Shown: piece by piece, positions 1 to 8,199 of the stretch | How positions within the stretch are numbered: position 1 is the first letter of the stretch | Layout of the letters: every line of letters begins with the position of its first letter | NCBI RefSeq assembly: GCF_036634195.1 | Contig: NZ_JAZIFY010000001.1 | Coordinates: 6,396,501 to 6,460,500 of the forward strand | DNA length: 64,000 bases | Origin: Streptomyces sp. P9-A4 | GTDB taxonomy: Bacteria > Actinomycetota > Actinomycetes > Streptomycetales > Streptomycetaceae | Reading direction: 5' to 3' | Position numbers and translations under genes: made by a program | The notes under the pieces: model-generated | Told to the model about the DNA's origin: nothing | Seen by the model: only the letters and a program-made list of their open reading frames with translations | Database searches by the model: none

Positions 1-133
1 GGGCGCCTGGCTCCCACCACCCCCGCGGCGCCCGGCGCACCCGTCCGATGACACTCGGTGCATACGCCGGGTCCCGGCGAGTGGATCAAGGCCCACGAGG
101 CCGCCGCGCCGCACTGACCACGGGAAATGCTGG
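1..133. other. Left-edge stretch without a recognised gene
   Basis: I see no convincing coding region or RNA here. A short open frame on the plus strand from about 48 runs straight through the tRNA promoter and into the tRNA, so it is not a gene. Confidence 0.6.
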
Positions 134-162
134 TGAAGGGCACCTCAAACCCCTGGTAGAGT
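134..162 (+). promoter_or_regulatory. Probable tRNA-Leu promoter
   Basis: TAGAGT at 157-162 fits an actinobacterial -10 box. TGAAGG at 134-139 lies 17 bp upstream as a weak -35. The tRNA begins about 45 nt downstream, leaving room for a processed 5' leader. Confidence 0.5.
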
Positions 163-206
163 TACATCTGTCGCCGCGGGGGAAACCCCGAAACGACAGA
201 CACCTG

Positions 207-291
207 GTCCGGGTGGCGGAATGGCAGACGCGCTAGCTTGAGGTGCTAGTGCCCTTTATCGGGCGTGGGGGTTCAAGTCCCCCCTCGGACA
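207..291 (+). tRNA. tRNA-Leu, anticodon GAG
   Basis: The acceptor arms GTCCGGG (207-213) and CTCGGAC (284-290) pair fully, with A at 291 as discriminator. The anticodon stem CTAGC/GCTAG encloses the loop TTGAGGT, so the anticodon is GAG (240-242), reading CUC and CUU leucine codons. A long variable arm with a GCCC/GGGC stem is the class II hallmark of tRNA-Leu. The T arm carries GTTCAAGTC. The 3' CCA is not encoded: the genome reads ACC then G. Confidence 0.97.
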
Positions 292-301
292 CCGCGGGAA
301 G

Positions 302-332
302 AGTGCCGGTCGATCTCGAATCGACCGGCACT
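302..332 (+). terminator. Terminator after tRNA-Leu
   Basis: A perfect 13-bp stem (302-314 pairing with 320-332) closes a 5-nt loop and is followed by the pyrimidine-rich TCTCGTTT. It begins 11 nt after the tRNA. Confidence 0.85.
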
Positions 333-385
333 TCTCGTTTCTCCGCACCGGGCGATCGGCCGGAGCCGGGCCCGTGGCCAGCACT

Positions 386-391
386 TATCCT
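386..391 (+). promoter_or_regulatory. -10 box of leaderless phnA promoter
   Basis: TATCCT ends 6 nt before the GTG at 398, the spacing that makes the start codon the transcript 5' end. This is the main reason for choosing GTG 398 rather than the GTG at 374. Confidence 0.55.
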
Positions 392-397
392 GGAACC

Positions 398-751
398 GTG
401 ATCGAGAACCTTCCTCCCTGCCCCCAGTGCTCCAGCGAGTACACCTACGAGATGAACAACCTGGTCGTGTGCCCCGAGTGCGGCCACGAGTGGGTGCCGG
501 GCGCCGAGCCCGCGGCCGAGGCCGACGGGGAGCGGGTGATCAAGGACGCCGTCGGCAACGTGCTGAGCGACGGCGACACCGTGACCGTCGTCAAGGCCCT
601 CAAGGTGAAGGGCAACCCGTCCGGCATCAAGGCGGGCACGAAGGTGCGCAACATCCGCCTGGTCGACGGGGTCGACGGTCACGACATCGACTGCAGGATC
701 GACGGCTTCGGCGCCATGCAGCTCAAGTCCAGCGTGGTCAAGAAGGCCTGA
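398..751 (+). CDS. phnA: PhnA/YjdM-family zinc-ribbon protein
   Basis: A 117-residue protein of the PhnA (YjdM) family. The N-terminus carries two CPxC knuckles (CPQC near residues 8-11 and CPEC near 27-30) that form a zinc ribbon. The C-terminal half, with repeated V/K/G-rich strands ([27 protein letters not shown]), matches the PhnA domain, and the length matches the family. Despite the historical phosphonate name, the family's biochemical role is uncertain, and no phn genes are nearby. An in-frame GTG at 374 would add eight residues, but the -10 box at 386-391 argues for the shorter form. Confidence 0.85.
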   Translation: MIENLPPCPQCSSEYTYEMNNLVVCPECGHEWVPGAEPAAEADGERVIKDAVGNVLSDGDTVTVVKALKVKGNPSGIKAGTKVRNIRLVDGVDGHDIDCRIDGFGAMQLKSSVVKKA

Positions 752-767
752 GCCCCGCGGGGCCCGC

Positions 768-1478
768 TCACGCCTTGCGTGCCACCACCAGCCGGCAGCG
801 CGGGCTGCGGTCCTCCCTGCGGCCCAGCGATTCCAGCGGCGTGAGGGTGACCTCGAAACCCGCGTCCGTCAGGCGGGTGCGGACGTCCGCGAGGCGGAAG
901 GTCCGGTAGTACATGACGAACGGCGGGCGCAGGACGGCGTTGCGGACGCGCATCGTGGCGTCGAAGCCCCACAGCGCCCAGTAGAGGCGCGAGCCCACCG
1001 GCGGCGGGGCCGGCAGCGGGAACGCGAAGGTGCCGCCGGGCCGCAGGGAGGCGTGGACCTGTGCGAACAGGGCGCGCTGGGCGTCCGGAAGGAAGTGGCC
1101 GAAGGCGCCGAAGCTGACCGCCAGGTCGAAGACCGGGCCGAAGGGCAGCGCCAGCGCGTCGGCGCGGACCAGGGTGGCGCCCGGGTGGGCGAGGCGGGCC
1201 CGGTCCAGCATTCCCGTACTGAAGTCGACTCCGGTGATCCGGCCCGCGCAGACCGAGCGGAGGACGCCGAGCCCGGCTCCCGTGCCGCAGCAGACGTCGA
1301 GCCCCGACCCGAAGGGGCCGAGGGCCTCCAGGGACTCGGTGACCGAGGTCAGGAGCCGGTCGGAGGTGCGGAACGGGGTCGCGTCGAACTTCTCCGCGAG
1401 CAGGTCGTAGCCGCGCTCGACCGAGGAGAGCGCCTGGACGGTCAGTTCGCGGAGGGTCGGACCCTGCGGGGTGAACAT
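768..1478 (-). CDS. Class I SAM-dependent methyltransferase
   Basis: A 236-residue protein with a class I methyltransferase fold. Motif I is LDVCCGTGAGLG (about residues 60-71). An acidic residue follows strand 2 (TGVDFSTGMLDRAR), then VRADALALPF and the post-motif LRPGGTFAFPLP. No signal peptide is present. The substrate cannot be told from sequence; the overall shape resembles small-molecule or ubiquinone/menaquinone-type methyltransferases. It stands alone, converging with the PhnA gene only 16 bp away. The ATG lies 7 nt after a TAGGGT box, which supports this start and a leaderless mRNA. Confidence 0.85.
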   Translation of the reverse strand: MFTPQGPTLRELTVQALSSVERGYDLLAEKFDATPFRTSDRLLTSVTESLEALGPFGSGLDVCCGTGAGLGVLRSVCAGRITGVDFSTGMLDRARLAHPGATLVRADALALPFGPVFDLAVSFGAFGHFLPDAQRALFAQVHASLRPGGTFAFPLPAPPPVGSRLYWALWGFDATMRVRNAVLRPPFVMYYRTFRLADVRTRLTDAGFEVTLTPLESLGRREDRSPRCRLVVARKA

Positions 1479-1485
1479 GTCCCCG

Positions 1486-1491
1486 ACCCTA
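1486..1491 (-). promoter_or_regulatory. -10 box of leaderless methyltransferase promoter
   Basis: On the minus strand TAGGGT is followed by 7 nt and then the ATG at 1478, the typical geometry of a leaderless Streptomyces promoter. Confidence 0.55.
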
Positions 1492-1512
1492 TGCCGTCAC
1501 GGGACGTACGCG

Positions 1513-2004
1513 TCAGAGCGTGCTGCGCACCGGGGGCGCCGCCCAGGACGGCGCGATCCCCGTCAGCTGGCAGACCAGCAGGTACAGCGGGATCGGCGGC
1601 GTGTAGGGGGAGGTGCCGTCGGGGTGGTGGATGAGCCGGGGGCGGCGGTCCGGGATCTCCGCGCCGGGCGCGTAGCAGGCGGGCAGCGGCCAGGCGAGGT
1701 CCAGGTCGGAGCCGGCCGGGACCAGCCACCACCACCAGTCGGAGTCGGCGTAGACGCAGCCCTTGGCGGGGAGGCGGGAGAGGATCTTGAAGCCGAAGCG
1801 GGCCGGGACGCCGACGGCGTCGCAGCCGAGGCCGGTGTGCAGGCCGACGGGGACGGCGAGGCGGGTGGCGCCCAGGTCACGGGGGCGGGCTTGGCCGCCG
1901 GTGAGTCCGGGGGAGCGGCGGGACTGCTCCGGCACACGTGCGCCGTGCGCCTTGCGGGCTCCGGGGAGCAGCGGGATCATGCGGGTGGCCATCGACCTCA
2001 GCAC
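1513..2004 (-). CDS. Conserved hypothetical protein of WhiJ-type clusters
   Basis: About 163 residues, no assigned function. The C-terminal half holds the recognisable features: a tryptophan run (DSDWWWWLVPAGSDLD), PACYAPGAEIPDRRPRLIHHPDG, and YTPPIPLYLLVCQLTG. From memory, proteins like this often follow RsbW-type ATPase genes in Streptomyces. GTG 2004 has a GGGGGA ribosome site 3 nt upstream and overlaps the stop of the upstream ATPase gene by 7 bp, implying translational coupling. ATG 1992 is an alternative start. A longer open frame extends upstream but overlaps the ATPase gene throughout and is not credible. Confidence 0.7.
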   Translation of the reverse strand: MLRSMATRMIPLLPGARKAHGARVPEQSRRSPGLTGGQARPRDLGATRLAVPVGLHTGLGCDAVGVPARFGFKILSRLPAKGCVYADSDWWWWLVPAGSDLDLAWPLPACYAPGAEIPDRRPRLIHHPDGTSPYTPPIPLYLLVCQLTGIAPSWAAPPVRSTL

Positions 2005-2453
2005 GGTTCCCCCATGCCATGGGCCAGTTCCGCCCAGACGACCTGTGCGGTGCCGTGTCCGGTGCGGTCGGCGCCCCAGGCGGTGCAGAGTGCGTCGACG
2101 ATGAGGAGGCCGCGGCCCCGCTCGTCCTCGCCGCAGTCGCGTATCCGCGGTCCCGCGGGTCCGCCCTCGTCGCGTACGGCTATGCGCAGCGTCTCCTCGC
2201 CCTCGCGGATCTCGCATATGACCCGGCCGCTGGCGGTGTGCACCACGGCGTTGGTGACGAGTTCGGAGACGACCAGGGCGACGGTGTCCCGTATGTCGGG
2301 GCCGCAGCCCCAGAGGATCAGCCGCTCCTCCGCGAGTCTGCGGGCCCGCGCCACCGACGCGGTGAGGGCCGGCAGCTCGAAGGCGAAGCGGCGGACGGGA
2401 TCGGTGTGCTGCTGTGGGCGCTGGGCCATGACCCGAGGGGCTCGAGGGCTCAT
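1998..2453 (-). CDS. RsbW-like ATP-binding protein (HATPase_c anti-sigma/kinase fold)
   Basis: A 151-residue single-domain GHKL ATPase of the anti-sigma factor kinase type. The N box is VVSELVTNAVVHT, the G1 box is IAVRDEGG, and the glycine-rich lid is EDERGRGLLIVDAL. Such proteins are very numerous in Streptomyces and usually pair with XRE/DUF397 genes in WhiJ-type loci, as here: a divergent XRE gene starts 248 bp away. The true partner is unknown. ATG 2453 has a CAGG ribosome site; ATG 2429 is an alternative. The reading frame extends further upstream across the divergent gene's promoter, but that extension is not plausible. Confidence 0.85.
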   Translation of the reverse strand: MSPRAPRVMAQRPQQHTDPVRRFAFELPALTASVARARRLAEERLILWGCGPDIRDTVALVVSELVTNAVVHTASGRVICEIREGEETLRIAVRDEGGPAGPRIRDCGEDERGRGLLIVDALCTAWGADRTGHGTAQVVWAELAHGMGEPC

Positions 2454-2600
2454 GAGACCTGAGGGCTGCGCGTTACCAGAAGCCACGACCGGTTCCTCAC
2501 AACAGTGGGCAGGACTGCCGTACGGCGCTGTCACCGTGGCGCGGTGGCGCACGGCGGCAGCGTGTACTGGTTCACCGGAACACTGTCCTCCTGACTCGGA

Positions 2601-2637
2601 CACTTGGCAAGTGGCACTCTGAAAATTGCAGAGTGCC
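2601..2637. promoter_or_regulatory. Operator-like inverted repeats between ATPase and XRE genes
   Basis: GGCACTCTG (2613-2621) and CAGAGTGCC (2629-2637) are perfect 9-bp arms around a 7-bp AT-rich centre. CACTT-GGC-AAGTG (2601-2613) abuts it. The position between divergent genes, 64 bp before the XRE start, fits an autoregulatory site for the XRE protein. Confidence 0.6.
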
Positions 2638-2700
2638 GTGTTCTCACTGGCCCGGCTTCGTGGCACACTCGTCGAAACAGTGCGTCGGGGAGGTCTGAGA

Positions 2701-3576
2701 GTGAGCGAGCCGCGGTCCGCCCCCACGGTGGGACAGGTCGTTCTCGGCAGGCGCCTGCAGGATCTGCGGGAGCGTGCCGGCCTGAAGAGGGAAGAGGCCG
2801 CGAAGGTCCTCCGGGTGGCCCCGGCCACCGTCCGGCGCATGGAGACCGCCGAGGTCGCCCTGAAGGTCCCGTATGTGCAGCTCCTGTTGAAGGAGTACGG
2901 GATCACCGACTCCGAGGCGGAGGGCTTCGTCGCCCTCACGGAGGAGGCCAACCTCCCCGGCTGGTGGCAGCGGTTCCACGACGTGCTGCCCGGCTGGTTC
3001 TCCATGTACGTGAGCCTGGAAGGGGCCGCCAGCCTCATCCGCGCCTACGAACCGCAGTTCATCCCCGGTCTGCTCCAGACCGATGAGTACGCCCGTGCCA
3101 TTCTGCGCAGCGGGGCGGTCGGTGGCGGCAGCGATGCCGACAAGGACGAGGACACCGAACGCCATGTAGCCCTACGGATGGAGCGTCAGTCCCTGCTGAC
3201 CAGGGAGGACGCCCCCAAGTTCTGGGTGATCATGGACGAGACGGTGTTCCGCCGACCGGTCGGTGCCGGGCCCGAAGTGATGCGCGACCAGCTCGACCGG
3301 CTGCTCGAAGCGGCCGAGCTGCCGAACGTCACCCTGCAGATCGCGGAGTTCGCCTCCGGCCACCACCCGGGGACGTACGGACCGTTCGTCCTCTTCCGCT
3401 TCGCCATGCCCGAACTGCCGGACATGGTCTACAGCGAGTACCTGACCGGCGCCGTCTATCTCGACGCGCGCCCCGAGGTGGCGTCCCACCTGGAGGTCAT
3501 GGACCGCATGGCGGCTCAGGCCGCGACTGCACAACGCACGAAGGAGATTCTCCGGAGTCTCCGCAAGGAGCTGTGA
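2701..3576 (+). CDS. XRE-family regulator with DUF5753 domain (WhiJ-like)
   Basis: A 291-residue regulator. An N-terminal XRE helix-turn-helix (about residues 14-70: LGRRLQDLRERAGLKREEAA, then VAPATVRRMETAEVALK) is followed by a DUF5753 domain typified by YEPQFIPGLLQTDEYAR and the C-terminal SHLEVMDRMAAQA. This architecture is the WhiJ-type developmental regulator family, which acts with small DUF397 (BldB/WhiJ partner) proteins. GTG 2701 is preceded by GGGGAGG with 7-nt spacing. An upstream in-frame start would overlap the operator. The stop codon abuts the ATG of the DUF397 gene. Confidence 0.92.
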   Translation: MSEPRSAPTVGQVVLGRRLQDLRERAGLKREEAAKVLRVAPATVRRMETAEVALKVPYVQLLLKEYGITDSEAEGFVALTEEANLPGWWQRFHDVLPGWFSMYVSLEGAASLIRAYEPQFIPGLLQTDEYARAILRSGAVGGGSDADKDEDTERHVALRMERQSLLTREDAPKFWVIMDETVFRRPVGAGPEVMRDQLDRLLEAAELPNVTLQIAEFASGHHPGTYGPFVLFRFAMPELPDMVYSEYLTGAVYLDARPEVASHLEVMDRMAAQAATAQRTKEILRSLRKEL

Positions 3577-3813
3577 ATGGATCGCGTATACAACGGCATG
3601 CCCGCCGCTGAGCTAGGTGCCGAGGGCTGGCACAAGCCCTGGAGCGGCGGGAACGGGGGCAACTGCGTGGAGGCCATGAAGCTGGCCGACGGCAGGGTCG
3701 CCGTGCGACAGTCCGCAGACCCTGAAGGACCCGCGCTCATCTACACCCACGGGGAGATCGCCGCTTTCATCCAGGGGGCCAAATCCGGTCAGGCTGACTT
3801 TCTCCTCACCTGA
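3577..3813 (+). CDS. DUF397-domain small protein
   Basis: A 78-residue DUF397 protein. The hallmark is WHKPWSGGNGGNCVEAMKL followed by VAVRQSADPEGPALIYT. DUF397 proteins are the small partners of WhiJ-type XRE regulators and are thought to antagonise or tune them. The ATG starts directly at the first base after the XRE stop codon, so the two are co-translated. The window holds a second XRE/DUF397 pair near 25 kb. Confidence 0.9.
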   Translation: MDRVYNGMPAAELGAEGWHKPWSGGNGGNCVEAMKLADGRVAVRQSADPEGPALIYTHGEIAAFIQGAKSGQADFLLT

Positions 3814-3887
3814 CCCCTTCCGCCCCGCCCGTAGCGTCGCGTAACTCTTGTTGTAGCGCCACCCGTTCATCCCGACCAGGAGAGCCG

Positions 3888-4706
3888 ATGACCCAGGACC
3901 CCGCAGCCCCACACGGCGGAATTCACATCGACACCAGCACGCCTCATCCGGCGCGTATGTACGACTGGTTCCTGGGCGGCAAGGACAACTACCCCGTCGA
4001 CGAGGCGATGGCGCGCCAGCTGCTGACCGTCGACGCCCGTGGCCGGGACATGGCCCGCGTCAACCGGGCCTTCATGCACCGGGCCATCCGCTGGCTCAGC
4101 GCCCATGGCGTCCGCCAGTACCTGGACGTCGGCACGGGCATCCCGACCGAGCCCAACCTGCACCAGATCGCGCAGCAGGCCGCGTCGGACTCCCGCATCG
4201 TCTACTGCGACAACGACCCGATCGTGCTCGCGCACGCGGCCGCCCTGCTGCGCTCGACCCCGCAGGGGGCCACCGAGTACATCCAGGCGGACGCCCGTGA
4301 CCCCGAGGTCATCCTCGAAAGGGCCGGAAAGGTCCTTGACTTCGATCAGCCCATCGCGCTGTCGATGCTCGCCCTGCTGCACTTCGTCGGGGACGAGGAC
4401 GGCGCGTACGAACTGGTCCGCAAGCTCGTGGACCAGCTCGCACCGGGCAGCTACCTGGTCCTCTCCCATGTCACCGGGGACTTCAACCCCGAGGGCGCGG
4501 CGCAGGCCACCGCCATGTACAAGGCGCGCGGGCTGACCCTGCGGCCCCGCTCGCGGGACGAACTGGCCGCGTTCTTCGACGGCATGGAGTTCGTCGAGCC
4601 GGGCGTGGCGCTCACCGCCGAGTGGCACCCGGAGCTGGGCGAGCCCGTCCCGGTCCAGGGCGACGACCCCATCCCGGGGTGGGCCGGGGTGGCCCGCAAG
4701 CTCTGA
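3888..4706 (+). CDS. DUF574/Methyltransf_19 SAM-dependent methyltransferase
   Basis: A 272-residue protein of the actinobacterial DUF574 family. The signature PARMYDWFLGGKDNYPVDE lies at about residues 21-39, followed by YLDVGTGIPTEPNLHQIA, a SAM-binding motif I variant. VYCDNDPIVLAHA carries the acidic ribose-binding residue. Streptomyces genomes carry many paralogues of unknown substrate. The start has a good AGGAG site 5 nt upstream. It follows the DUF397 gene by 74 bp and ends before a strong terminator. Confidence 0.9.
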   Translation: MTQDPAAPHGGIHIDTSTPHPARMYDWFLGGKDNYPVDEAMARQLLTVDARGRDMARVNRAFMHRAIRWLSAHGVRQYLDVGTGIPTEPNLHQIAQQAASDSRIVYCDNDPIVLAHAAALLRSTPQGATEYIQADARDPEVILERAGKVLDFDQPIALSMLALLHFVGDEDGAYELVRKLVDQLAPGSYLVLSHVTGDFNPEGAAQATAMYKARGLTLRPRSRDELAAFFDGMEFVEPGVALTAEWHPELGEPVPVQGDDPIPGWAGVARKL

Positions 4707-4727
4707 CCGCCAGGAACAGCGCGGACG

Positions 4728-4759
4728 AAGGCCCGTGGACCGGACGGTCCACGGGCCTT
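4728..4759. terminator. Bidirectional terminator between converging genes
   Basis: A perfect 14-bp stem (4728-4741 with 4746-4759) with a 4-nt loop begins and ends with AA/TT. It serves the DUF574 gene and, on the other strand, the M64 peptidase gene. Confidence 0.9.
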
Positions 4760-4783
4760 CTCGTGCGCCCGCCCCGCCGTCCG

Positions 4784-6673
4784 TCAGCGGCCCGGCGGGT
4801 TCAGGGTCACCAGGAAACCCCGCGCCCCGCTCACATTGCCGGCCGCGTCGACCGTGCGGTACTCGACGGTGTGCGTGCCGTAGTCCGGCGTCGCGTCGTC
4901 CCACGGCACGGCCCTGCTCCGGCCGAGCTTCCCGTACACGAGGTCGTCGATCACCGTGCCGCCCGGGGTGAAGCGGAACGGTGCGTCCGCGTCCGTCGGC
5001 CAGCCGTAGTACGTGTACCAGCCGTCGCCGTCCACCCGGAACTGGCTGACCACCGCGCCCTCCTGGTCGTCCCGTGCGGTCAGCCGCATCGTGAAGGGGC
5101 CGTCGTACACGTACTCCACGGGACGCCCGGGGCGTCGTACCGTACGCAGCGGCTCCGACAGTTCGTACGCGGCGGTGGCCGGACGGGCGTCCACCGTCCA
5201 GGTCAACGTCTCGGCGGTGCCGGGGAGACGAGCCGTCAGGGTGTGGGTGCCCGGAGCCATCCGGAGCGAACGCAGGTCCAGATCACGGTCGTTGGCGCCG
5301 GTGGCGACAGGGCGGCCGTCGAGGCGCCAGTGGACGACGGGGGTGCGGTCCACCGGGTGGGTGGTGTCCGCGTGGACGACGGTCCGGGCGCCGACCGGGG
5401 AGCCGGTGGGGGTGTGGCCGGTGAACCCGGCCGGGGTGCCGTCCCGGGCGGTGGTGAGCGACGGGTCCACCGTCCAGCCCACGGTCCGGGTGAGCGCGGG
5501 GGAGGCGCGGACCGCCTGGTCACGGACGAACGGCGTCGGGTCGGTGACCGTGGCCGTCAGCGTGTGCGGGCCGGGCGCGAGCCGCAGCCTCCGCAGGTCG
5601 ACCGTGCGGGCCCCGCCCGTGGGAAGCGTCCGGCCGTCCAGCCGCCAGGTCACGGAGAGCGCGCCGCCGACCGGGTGCAGGGTGTCGACCCACACCGTTC
5701 GGTCCGCCCCGACCGGTGCCTCGTTCGGGGTGTGGTCCTGGACCAGGTTCACCTTCGCGGAGATCGCCCGGACCATCACCTCGCGCTCCACCTGGTCGAA
5801 GGCGTAGCCGAGGGTCTTCATGAGGGAGTGGCGGCTCGGGCGCCAGACGCCCTTCGTGTTGTACAGACCGCCCTCGAAGCGGCCGATCACCCCGCCGGCC
5901 TCACTCCGCTCGCCCAGCCAGCGCCACCACTTGGCCCGCTCGTCCAGCATCTGCCGCTCCGTCAGGAGCGTGTGGTGGGCGGAGGAGGGCTCGGGGCCGG
6001 AGTACGTCTCGCCCGGCACGCCCCGCCCGTAGTAGTCGTACTCGTCCTGGAGGCCGCCGAGCGAATGGCCTATCTCGTGTGGGGTGATGAGGGAGGACAG
6101 TGCGTTCCCGCCGGACGCGGTGGCGTAACCGCCGCCCGCGCCACCGTAGGTGGAGCTGTGCGCGAGGGCGACGATCTGCCGGTTGGCGCCTTTGGTGCCG
6201 GGGACGAGATCGGCGAGCGCGGCGGCCTTCCGGCCGTCGACGGTCAGCAGTCGTTGCACACTGCCCGGATTGCATCCGCCCCAGAAGCCCATGTCGAGCG
6301 CGGTGTCGCGGGCGGGGGCGTCGAGCCCCGGGTCGCAGTCCACCCCGGACTCGGCCGAAGGGGACTCCACCGCCCAGACGTTGACGTACGAACGGTAGGA
6401 GGCGAAGGGCTCGATGCTCCACAGCGTGTTCAGGTGCCGTTCCAGATCGGCCCGGAAGGCCGGCATCTCGGCGGCGGTGTAACCGTCGCCCAGGAAAACC
6501 AGGTTGAACCGCCGGTCGGCCGGGCCGGTGGTCTGAACGGGGACGACGACCGGGCCGTCACCCGTGGGTGTCTCGGCAGCCGCCGGTACGGTTCCCACCA
6601 GACCGGCGGCCAGCAGGCAGACCGCGATGACGCGGGCCACCTCTCGTCGAACTCCACTGCGCTGTGAGGTCAT
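4784..6673 (-). CDS. Secreted M64-family zinc metallopeptidase
   Basis: A 629-residue exported protein. Residues 1-34 form a signal peptide (RR, hydrophobic core, then VPAAAE). The catalytic site is HEIGHSLGGLQDEYDY, an HExxH zinc motif as in the M64 (IgA peptidase-like) family. The start of the fold reads NLVFLGDGYTAAEM. Two Ig-like or repeat modules follow (VTWRLDGRTLPTG and VHWRLDGRPVATG units), then a C-terminal beta module ending near HTVEYRTVDAAGNVSG, a typical exoprotein adhesion or substrate-binding tail. It is probably a general extracellular peptidase; no IgA specificity is implied. The ATG is 8 nt after a TAGGCT box. Confidence 0.88.
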   Translation of the reverse strand: MTSQRSGVRREVARVIAVCLLAAGLVGTVPAAAETPTGDGPVVVPVQTTGPADRRFNLVFLGDGYTAAEMPAFRADLERHLNTLWSIEPFASYRSYVNVWAVESPSAESGVDCDPGLDAPARDTALDMGFWGGCNPGSVQRLLTVDGRKAAALADLVPGTKGANRQIVALAHSSTYGGAGGGYATASGGNALSSLITPHEIGHSLGGLQDEYDYYGRGVPGETYSGPEPSSAHHTLLTERQMLDERAKWWRWLGERSEAGGVIGRFEGGLYNTKGVWRPSRHSLMKTLGYAFDQVEREVMVRAISAKVNLVQDHTPNEAPVGADRTVWVDTLHPVGGALSVTWRLDGRTLPTGGARTVDLRRLRLAPGPHTLTATVTDPTPFVRDQAVRASPALTRTVGWTVDPSLTTARDGTPAGFTGHTPTGSPVGARTVVHADTTHPVDRTPVVHWRLDGRPVATGANDRDLDLRSLRMAPGTHTLTARLPGTAETLTWTVDARPATAAYELSEPLRTVRRPGRPVEYVYDGPFTMRLTARDDQEGAVVSQFRVDGDGWYTYYGWPTDADAPFRFTPGGTVIDDLVYGKLGRSRAVPWDDATPDYGTHTVEYRTVDAAGNVSGARGFLVTLNPPGR

Positions 6674-6681
6674 GGGGCGCG

Positions 6682-6687
6682 AGCCTA
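6682..6687 (-). promoter_or_regulatory. -10 box of M64 peptidase promoter
   Basis: TAGGCT on the minus strand sits 8 nt before the ATG at 6673, suggesting a leaderless or nearly leaderless mRNA. Confidence 0.5.
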
Positions 6688-6742
6688 GGACGCGCCCCCG
6701 GCCCCGTAAAGATGTTCGTCGGACGTGCGGCCGGGCGACGCC

Positions 6743-8086
6743 TCAGTGTCGTAGGTACGCCAGACCCGCGTGCTCCGCCGCGTACCCTTCCAGGAGGCGG
6801 CGGGCCACCGCCACCGAGTCGACCAGCGGATGGAGCGCGAAGGCCTTCACCGCGGTCGCCCGCGAGCCGCTCTCCGCCGCCGCGAGGACCTCCCGCTCCA
6901 CCGCCTTCACCGCCGTCACCAGACCGACCGCGTGGAACGGCAGCGGGGACACCGACACCGGGTGGGCGCCGTTCGCGTCGACGAAGCAGGGCACTTCGAT
7001 CACCGCGTCCGCGTCGAGCGCCGCGAGCGTGGTGCCGTTGCGGACGTTCAGGATCAGGGTGGCCCGCTCGCCCCGGGCGATCGCCCGCATGAGGGCGAGC
7101 GCCACCTTCTCGTAGCCGCCGGACTCCAGGTCCTCCTCGTCGCGCTCCCCGATCCCGGCGGACTCCCGGTTCGCCGCCATGTAGGTGGCCTCCCGGTCGG
7201 CGAGCGTGCGGTGCCAGGCGGCCAGCGCCGGGGTGTCGGGCCTGCCCATCTCCTCGTAGAAACCTGCCTGTTGATCGCGGAGGTAGGCGCCTCGCGTGCG
7301 CTCCGCGGTCCGGTAGGCCCGTACGGCCTCCCGGTTGAAGTAGTAGTAGTGCAGGTACTCGTTGGGGATCGCGCCGAGGGAGCGAAGCCACTCGGGGCCG
7401 AAGAGCCGGCCCTCCTCGAAGGAGCCGAGCGCCTCCTCGTCGGCGAGCAGCCGGGGCAGTACGTCCCGGCCGCCGACCTTCAACCCCCGCAGCCAGCCCA
7501 GGTGGTTGAGACCCACGTAGTCGATCCAGGCCTCGTCCGGGTCGGCGCCGAGCACGCGGGCGACCCGGCGGCCGAGACCCACGGGGGAGTCGCAGATGCC
7601 GACGACCCGGTCGCCCAGGATCCGGGACATCGCCTCCGTCACCAGGCCGGCGGGGTTGGTGAAGTTGATGACCCAGGCGTCCGGGGCGAGGGCGGCGACC
7701 CTGCGGGCGATGTGGACCGCGACGGGGACCGTCCGCAGCCCGTACGCGATGCCGCCCGCCCCCACGGTCTCCTGGCCGAGCACACCCTCGTCGAGGGCGA
7801 TCCGCTCGTCGGCCGCCCTGCCCTCCAGACCGCCCACCCGGATCGCCGAGAACACGAAGTCGGCCCCGCGCAGGGCCTCGTCGAGATCCGTGGTCGCCGT
7901 GACCTCCGGCGCGTCCGGCACGCCCTCGCCCTGCTCGGCGAGGACCCTGGCGATGGCCGAGAGCCGCCCCGCGTCGAGGTCGTACAGGGTGACCCGGGTG
8001 ACCCGCCCCTCGGCGTGGTCCCCGAGGAGGGCGCCGTACACCAGCGGCACCCGGAATCCGCCGCCTCCGAGAATCGTCAGTTTCAT
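6743..8086 (-). CDS. GH4-family 6-phospho-beta-glucosidase-like enzyme
   Basis: A 447-residue glycoside hydrolase family 4 protein. These cytoplasmic enzymes use NAD+ and a divalent metal in a redox-assisted hydrolysis. The NAD-binding motif is TILGGGGFRVPLVYGAL at the N-terminus. FVFSAIRVGG and WVINFTNPAG follow, then VGICDSPVGLGRR with the metal-ligand cysteine. NEYLHYYYFNREAV and a metal-ligand histidine region complete the site. It probably acts on 6-phospho-beta-glucosides or a related disaccharide. No PTS or ABC sugar transporter lies beside it. The ATG lies 6 nt after TAGCGT. Confidence 0.9.
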   Translation of the reverse strand: MKLTILGGGGFRVPLVYGALLGDHAEGRVTRVTLYDLDAGRLSAIARVLAEQGEGVPDAPEVTATTDLDEALRGADFVFSAIRVGGLEGRAADERIALDEGVLGQETVGAGGIAYGLRTVPVAVHIARRVAALAPDAWVINFTNPAGLVTEAMSRILGDRVVGICDSPVGLGRRVARVLGADPDEAWIDYVGLNHLGWLRGLKVGGRDVLPRLLADEEALGSFEEGRLFGPEWLRSLGAIPNEYLHYYYFNREAVRAYRTAERTRGAYLRDQQAGFYEEMGRPDTPALAAWHRTLADREATYMAANRESAGIGERDEEDLESGGYEKVALALMRAIARGERATLILNVRNGTTLAALDADAVIEVPCFVDANGAHPVSVSPLPFHAVGLVTAVKAVEREVLAAAESGSRATAVKAFALHPLVDSVAVARRLLEGYAAEHAGLAYLRH

Positions 8087-8092
8087 GCTCGT

Positions 8093-8098
8093 ACGCTA
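8093..8098 (-). promoter_or_regulatory. -10 box of leaderless GH4 promoter
   Basis: TAGCGT on the minus strand is separated from the ATG at 8086 by 6 nt, the geometry of a leaderless transcript. Confidence 0.55.
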
Positions 8099-8199
8099 CT
8101 CGGGAGCACCCTCCGGGCAGCGGGACGACGGCCCGGCGTCCACGGGACCGTCCACATGCCGGGCGTCGGCGCGCGCCACCGGTGGGGGAGAATGACGGC

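Noticed and set aside
48..236. Open frame at the left edge as a gene
   Set aside because: It overlaps the tRNA promoter and tRNA and has no recognisable protein features.
398..751. Phosphonate utilisation
   Set aside because: No phn genes flank it, and the PhnA family is not firmly tied to phosphonates.
4622..6667. A long plus-strand frame opposite the M64 peptidase
   Set aside because: It is an antisense artefact of third-position GC bias; the minus-strand frame has a signal peptide and HExxH motif.
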